DNA of 64,000 bases from Heterobilharzia americana (taxonomy: Eukaryota > Platyhelminthes > Trematoda > Strigeidida > Schistosomatidae). This document shows positions 54,701 through 60,700 of the stretch, piece by piece (the first letter of the stretch is position 1; every line of letters begins with the position of its first letter). The stretch covers positions 50,749,491 to 50,813,490 of the forward strand of contig OX104130.1 of NCBI GenBank assembly GCA_944470555.2, given 5' to 3'. A program made the translations under genes and the position numbers. The notes beneath the pieces are model-generated. The model made no database searches. It had not been told where the DNA came from and was given only the letters and a program-made list of their open reading frames with translations.

Positions 54701-57700
54701 GTAGCAACTTCACTTTTGTCACATTAACCACAGCTTTTTTATTTACCTTTCTTGTGTTTCCTTTCGTCTAGACATTTTTTATTACTATATCTAATGATCG
54801 CCATGATAATGAAAAGATTTCTCAGTGACCTATTTATTTGCAAGAAGGTTTTTCTTATTAGCATACTCTTCTCTTTACTATCTTGATCGCATGGTCAATG
54901 GTCAGTGATCAATGACGGTATAATACAAGCAATAATACTAAAACTATACCCTTCACACAAGAAGTAACTACCATGGCTCGGCGATCTAGTGGACGACGCT
55001 CTGGCGTTTGAAATGATCGGTCTGAAGTTCGAAGTCCCAGTTGGAACATCACTCACTGGGAAGCAGGTACATCCAGCCGACGAGTCCCGAATAAGATGAA
55101 ATGCGCATCATTGATTCCACTGCTAGCTACTACATATCTTTAAAGTAAATTATAGTTACCAATAACTTAGTTGTCAACTACGCTGACATTTATGACAATT
55201 ATTTTGAAAACACCTTGGTGCGATGAATTTCGGTATTAAATGGTGAACTCAAATATTTACTTGTGATTGTAATTTCCTTTCTTTCTGACCAATAATTAGG
55301 ATTTTAATTGAAAATAGTAGTGAACGACACATTTATTCCCAAACTATGAATTATCTTGTGGTATTATTATCCATTCAGCTTAGTGTCCCCTTACTATTTT
55401 ATTCTTTTTTCAGGGGAGTCGGAGCTCTTTGTTTCACAGTCTTTTGTGCATGCACTCCTTTCTATTCCTGTATTGTTTTGTAGTTGCACGTGTGTGTGTG
55501 TGATTGGATCGTGCCCCGTGGGCATAGAATTATCCGAAAGATAGGAACAATAATAAACGCTTATATTGTTTTTGTCTGTGATAAAATAACCAGTTTCCTG
55601 CAGTGACACACATTTTTGCAGAATATCTGAAGGTTTGCAGTAACATACGTGCCTATTAGCTATTTATTTAATTATTTATTCCATTATAGTTAATTCATGC
55701 TGACAATCACTATTTTGTAAATACTGATCGTGAATAGGCTTATAGTTACAATTGTTTATGGTCTCTACTCTCGTCTTATCACTCATGATAACGAAAAGCA
55801 AGTAATATATTACTGTTTAGCCTTGAAATTTTTATTTTTTTATTCCTTATAGGTACTATCCGCTTAGCTCAACCGCTAGACAGAGAGACGAAGAGTCAGT
55901 ACAGTCTGTTGATTCGTGCAAAAGACGGTGGTGATCTAATGGATTATATGAAGTTGGATATTTCAGTTAAAGATATCAATGATAATCGACCAGTATTTAC
56001 CCAAGTCAACTATGAAGTTAGTTTTTCTTACTTTCCTTACGTTGCCATTTTGATTCACGTTAGTAATTATGCATCTTTGTTTGTGTCTGTAGGAGCTAAA
56101 TAGGAATGATGTTTTTGAGGGTTAGGTAGTATAAACAGGTAGCCCTGGCTACACTCACACTTCACCAGTCAATCATTTTAGAGGAATATTCTTCGGATTT
56201 TACCTACGCACAAGGATTCTTAAGTTATTTTGATGATGCTGCTTTCTCTGAGCTGAACAGTTTAATTATGAAGCTTTTATTGTCATTTTAGACAAAATCA
56301 TTAGCACAAACTTCAGGAAGAAGTGTGCTGTTAGGTGTTCTCTACAAGTGGCTTAGTAGCTTGTCCAGATGACCTTGTGTGTGATTGGTTGTTTCTGCAA
56401 AAATCTTGTCATTGTCTCTATATTTATTTCGTATTTCGTGTATACAATGAGCCTGTGGTGCTTTAATATTCTCTGAGTTTTGATATCTTGTCACCAGGCT
56501 TTGGTTACATTTCCAGTACTAACTTCATAAATAAATCCTACAAATTATCATAGCTAAAAAAACACTGAACTACAACCATCCTCATCCTGAGCTACACATC
56601 TTTTCCGTTATTTCGAAATGATTTTTGTTCTGATACCCGTGAACCTGGGATCTCATAAAGTAACTTGGTACTTGTGCAATGTATTTATCATCGATAAGTT
56701 ATCCATTTAGTCACTAGGACTATTCTTGGTTCCTATGTATTTAAATATGTGTTTATTGCTAGTTGAAGTTATTATTCTCTGATATATTCTCATCTTTGAA
56801 TGTAGTAAGCCACTTACATACTTCATGAAGACCGAACCATGACTTGTCTATTCGAGCCTAAGTTATCAAGTAGTGACTATGGAACGAGAATTAAAGCGGT
56901 TTTTATCCTCTGACTCATATGATCAAGTTATGCTTTCATTATAATTACCAGCTTAGAGACAGGAATAGTTTTTAAATCAAGGAATGTGCAAAAACAATTG
57001 AATTAAACCCTCTAGTGGATTAGTTTAGTGTTTTGTATTCTTCAACTCCTCTTAGTTTACAATGTAGTATTTCAGTTGCTTATAATACATGTTATGTTCA
57101 TCAAAAATTGAATAAAAAAGTGTGTTAAATCCTGAATTTCAATGTACATCAGTATTCGTGATATAAACTGATTGTTTCTGTATTGCAATTAACATAATGC
57201 TTTATCTAATTTACCATTTTATCACGCTGAGCAAAGTGAATTTCTCTTTTCGATAAAAAGAAAGAAAAGAAAAATGACTCATGCAAACTCCTAATTTCAG
57301 CATCCTACAGTATTTTTTTCATTATATTAAATGTGTAAGTTGTGCCTGTATATTTCCATTTGTTGACATAGAAAATATATAGTACAAGGTTAAATAATTT
57401 CGAGATTACTTTTTCCCTTTCCAAATCTAATGTTCACTATTCGAAATCAATTCGTGTGTGTTTTTTCTGCATTGTTCTTTTATCTTTTAGTTTGTAGTAG
57501 AATGTGCTTCAAAATATATGATTGGTAACAAAAATGTGTGTACAAGCTGCGCACCATGGTTTTTCTGTCTAACTACACTATATAGGAATAGTCAAAACTA
57601 ACTTTTAAGTTCTTTGCTATCACTAGTTATTACGCAACCAAACGGTACTGGTATTGACAGAGATATAAAGGAAATTCGGTTAAAATTTACCAGTTGATGC

Positions 57701-60700
57701 TATTTGTGATGCCAAAAGGCCAAACTCACTGCCTCACATGTTCCATGTATCAGTACACTGTGATTTTGGGATGAAAGTAAACAATATGTAGTAATTGGCA
57801 TCCTATTACCGTTGCCTCCATAAGATTATTTTATTATTATTATTAGTCCCTTGGGCTCCTAGTGGAACATAGGGCTTCAGTAGCACGTCTCCATTTCATC
57901 CTGTTCTCTGAGATCTTTTGAACCTGGTCCCACGACAGCCCAGCAGCTCTCATTTCTTCCTCGCACGACCTCCTCCATGTCACCCTTGGACGTCCAACTC
58001 GTCGCTTCCCATGGGGATTCCACTCGAGGGCCTGACGCGTGATGTCCTCAGTCGGCCTTCTCAGTGCATGGCCATAAGATTAAGTGAGTCAATATAGGTA
58101 TTTAAAACTGTTTAGGTAAAAACAATAAATTCCTCAATGGTACAAGGATATGCCTTGATGAATGTATTAGTGACACAGGTTTATTTATTTTCAGCCGTAA
58201 AGGATGCACTTTATTGGTGGCTGAGTTTGATGGTAGTTAAACCAAGTTATTAGACCACCTAGTACGAGGAAGTGACTCTGAAGACCACTCCAACAAACAC
58301 TGAAATAACTATATTTTATGAGGAGACTATATAAGTGATTATTCTAGTGGTTATCAGGATGACCTTCAGAATCTGTTTAAGTAATTTGTTGCTATTTCGA
58401 AGCATGCCATTAGTCAGCACTGCGAGTAATTCGATTGGTGGTTCGTCTAGATTGTTTGGTTCCAAAATAGTTTCCACCATGGACTGACATGAGTTGTTGG
58501 CGACCACTGGTTCCAACAATTTTATTTGTCACTGAGTATGGAGTATAGAAATGAAGATGGCCTGGTTTCATTATATATGATTCTAAAAATCAAGAGTTAA
58601 TGGTCTCAAGTAGTAGTTGAAGGTCGATCACAATACCTTAAAGTATTGCTGATTTACTGAAGGTTTGGCTTAAGCAATTCTCATTCGGACCTTAAGTTCA
58701 AATTCCACGCTACACACTGAAGGCTAGTTGACTCGGTAATATCATACACACTAGATGTGGCTTATAGCCTATTGGATAAAAAAGGTATCGGGTCGGGCTG
58801 TTGTAAATTTCTGTAAAATTTCATCACTATTTTATCGTCTTAGAACTTTTACACATCATTTTTCATTACTTCTTTACATGAACGTTGTCTGTACTTAAGC
58901 CTTCTCATTTTCTATGCTACTTCGAGTCTGGGTTGTTTGGAGCAAATTACTTTTGTACTAAGCTATTCGTCGTTCTGTTTATCTCTGATGATGAATATAA
59001 ACTGATTTCTGGACATAATGTCATGAGTTCGAACCCATTTAGTCTATTTAGATATGAATAGCCGCCTCGTATCTTTCATTTTTGTCTTGCATGTTACAAG
59101 ATTATTACTACAGCTATTATAATTACTGATTAGTTTCTCCTACATTCCAATATTGTTTTAAAATCACTAAGATGAGCAGTAGATATTGTTCTTTTGTCGT
59201 GCTACATACAAACTCTTTTCTAGATACTTTTATTTTATGTATTGGCGACGTTTTATTTTCAGTGTACATTGAACAATTATTACTGCTCTGAAGTGGATTT
59301 GGAAATTAATTTTTTTCGGTCTAAATCATGATAACTTTTCGTATGTTAAAACTTTTTATCTGATACCCAATAATTTTATTCTGAGTTTTAACTTAATTCT
59401 CTTAATTTCTAACTTCAGCTTGAACTAATTCAACGTAATTTTATCTCCCTTTTGTTTTCAGTTAAAAGGATTGTCACAGTATGTCTGTGTATAGAAATAA
59501 TTTCTATTGTTGTATTCTGAACTTTGTTTTCTTAAGAAATGTGACGGGATTCTTGTTTCAATTAAAATAATTAAATTAAACTTATTTCCTATATATTCAC
59601 TAATTACACTTCTTTTTTCCCTCGACACAAAAAATATGCTCTAGCTTACCTTATTGCCTTCCATGTATAGTTCATCAATGGAGAGAAGTTTTCCAGTGAC
59701 TTTGCCTTTACAGTTGAAAGCATATGATGCAGATGCAGAGGAGAATGCTCACCTCGTCTATCGAATATTTTATCCACCTAATCCTATGATACGTCGGAGT
59801 GAAGTATCAAAAAGATTTTCAATTGATTCAACTACTGGTACACTTATCCTTAATGCAGCCTTATCGCCATCTATAGTTCAGGACAGTGAAGAACAGTTAT
59901 TGGTAGAGGCTTGTGATTCCCCAGTCTATGCTGATTCTGTTGTATTGTGCTCCAGTCCAGTGAAAATTCATATACGATATTCTAACCAATCGTCTATAGT
60001 TTTACCGGAGATCGCATGTAAATCTAGACCTTTGCTAGAGGTAATTTCTTAGTTCGTTATGTATATGCATTGCACTGTTTGTTTTACATTTTTACATCAA
60101 GCATTTTATTCAGTTTGCAACGTAGTATAGTAAATTTTCACAAAATACATTCATGTATGTAGTACATGAAGGTATTCCCGAGTTATGTTGCATAACTGAG
60201 AGTTGTATGTTGCGTCATAATCATAAAAAGAAAATAAATCCTTTTTAAAGGATATGCATACCAAAAATACTGCTTATCTTGGGCAAACTTTAATTTTTCC
60301 ACAGCGAATGGACTTTTGTCTGGAATTTAAAAAGAACTGACAAATGCCAAAAAATCAGGCATAGCAAAAGTACGACACCGGAGGGGGAGGGAGTTGTACC
60401 GCATAGTATCTACTTAAGTAGCCAAGTATATCGTGTAAATACTTAGAAAATGATGAGACAAGTAGAATGTTGAAAGCAGATTTTCTGAATTATATATCCA
60501 AGTATGTATGTCCTATCACACTACTGATGTACTATGATTCCTTGTAAGTAGTTATTTTTAAAAGTTCTTTATCATTTTATTCGGAATAAGAATGAAACTG
60601 TGACCATACATTCAAGATTATAGTTTTCAAGAATAGGACATAACATCCTAACGTCGGCCTGCTTGAATCTTGGGCTGCCGAAATTTCCACCGAACATATA

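Noticed and set aside
59671..60040. Alternative start of exon 11 at the AG at 59669-59670
   Set aside because: It would need two bases from exon 10, which ends in phase 0; the AG at 59643-59644 gives a continuous phase and a sensible EC start.
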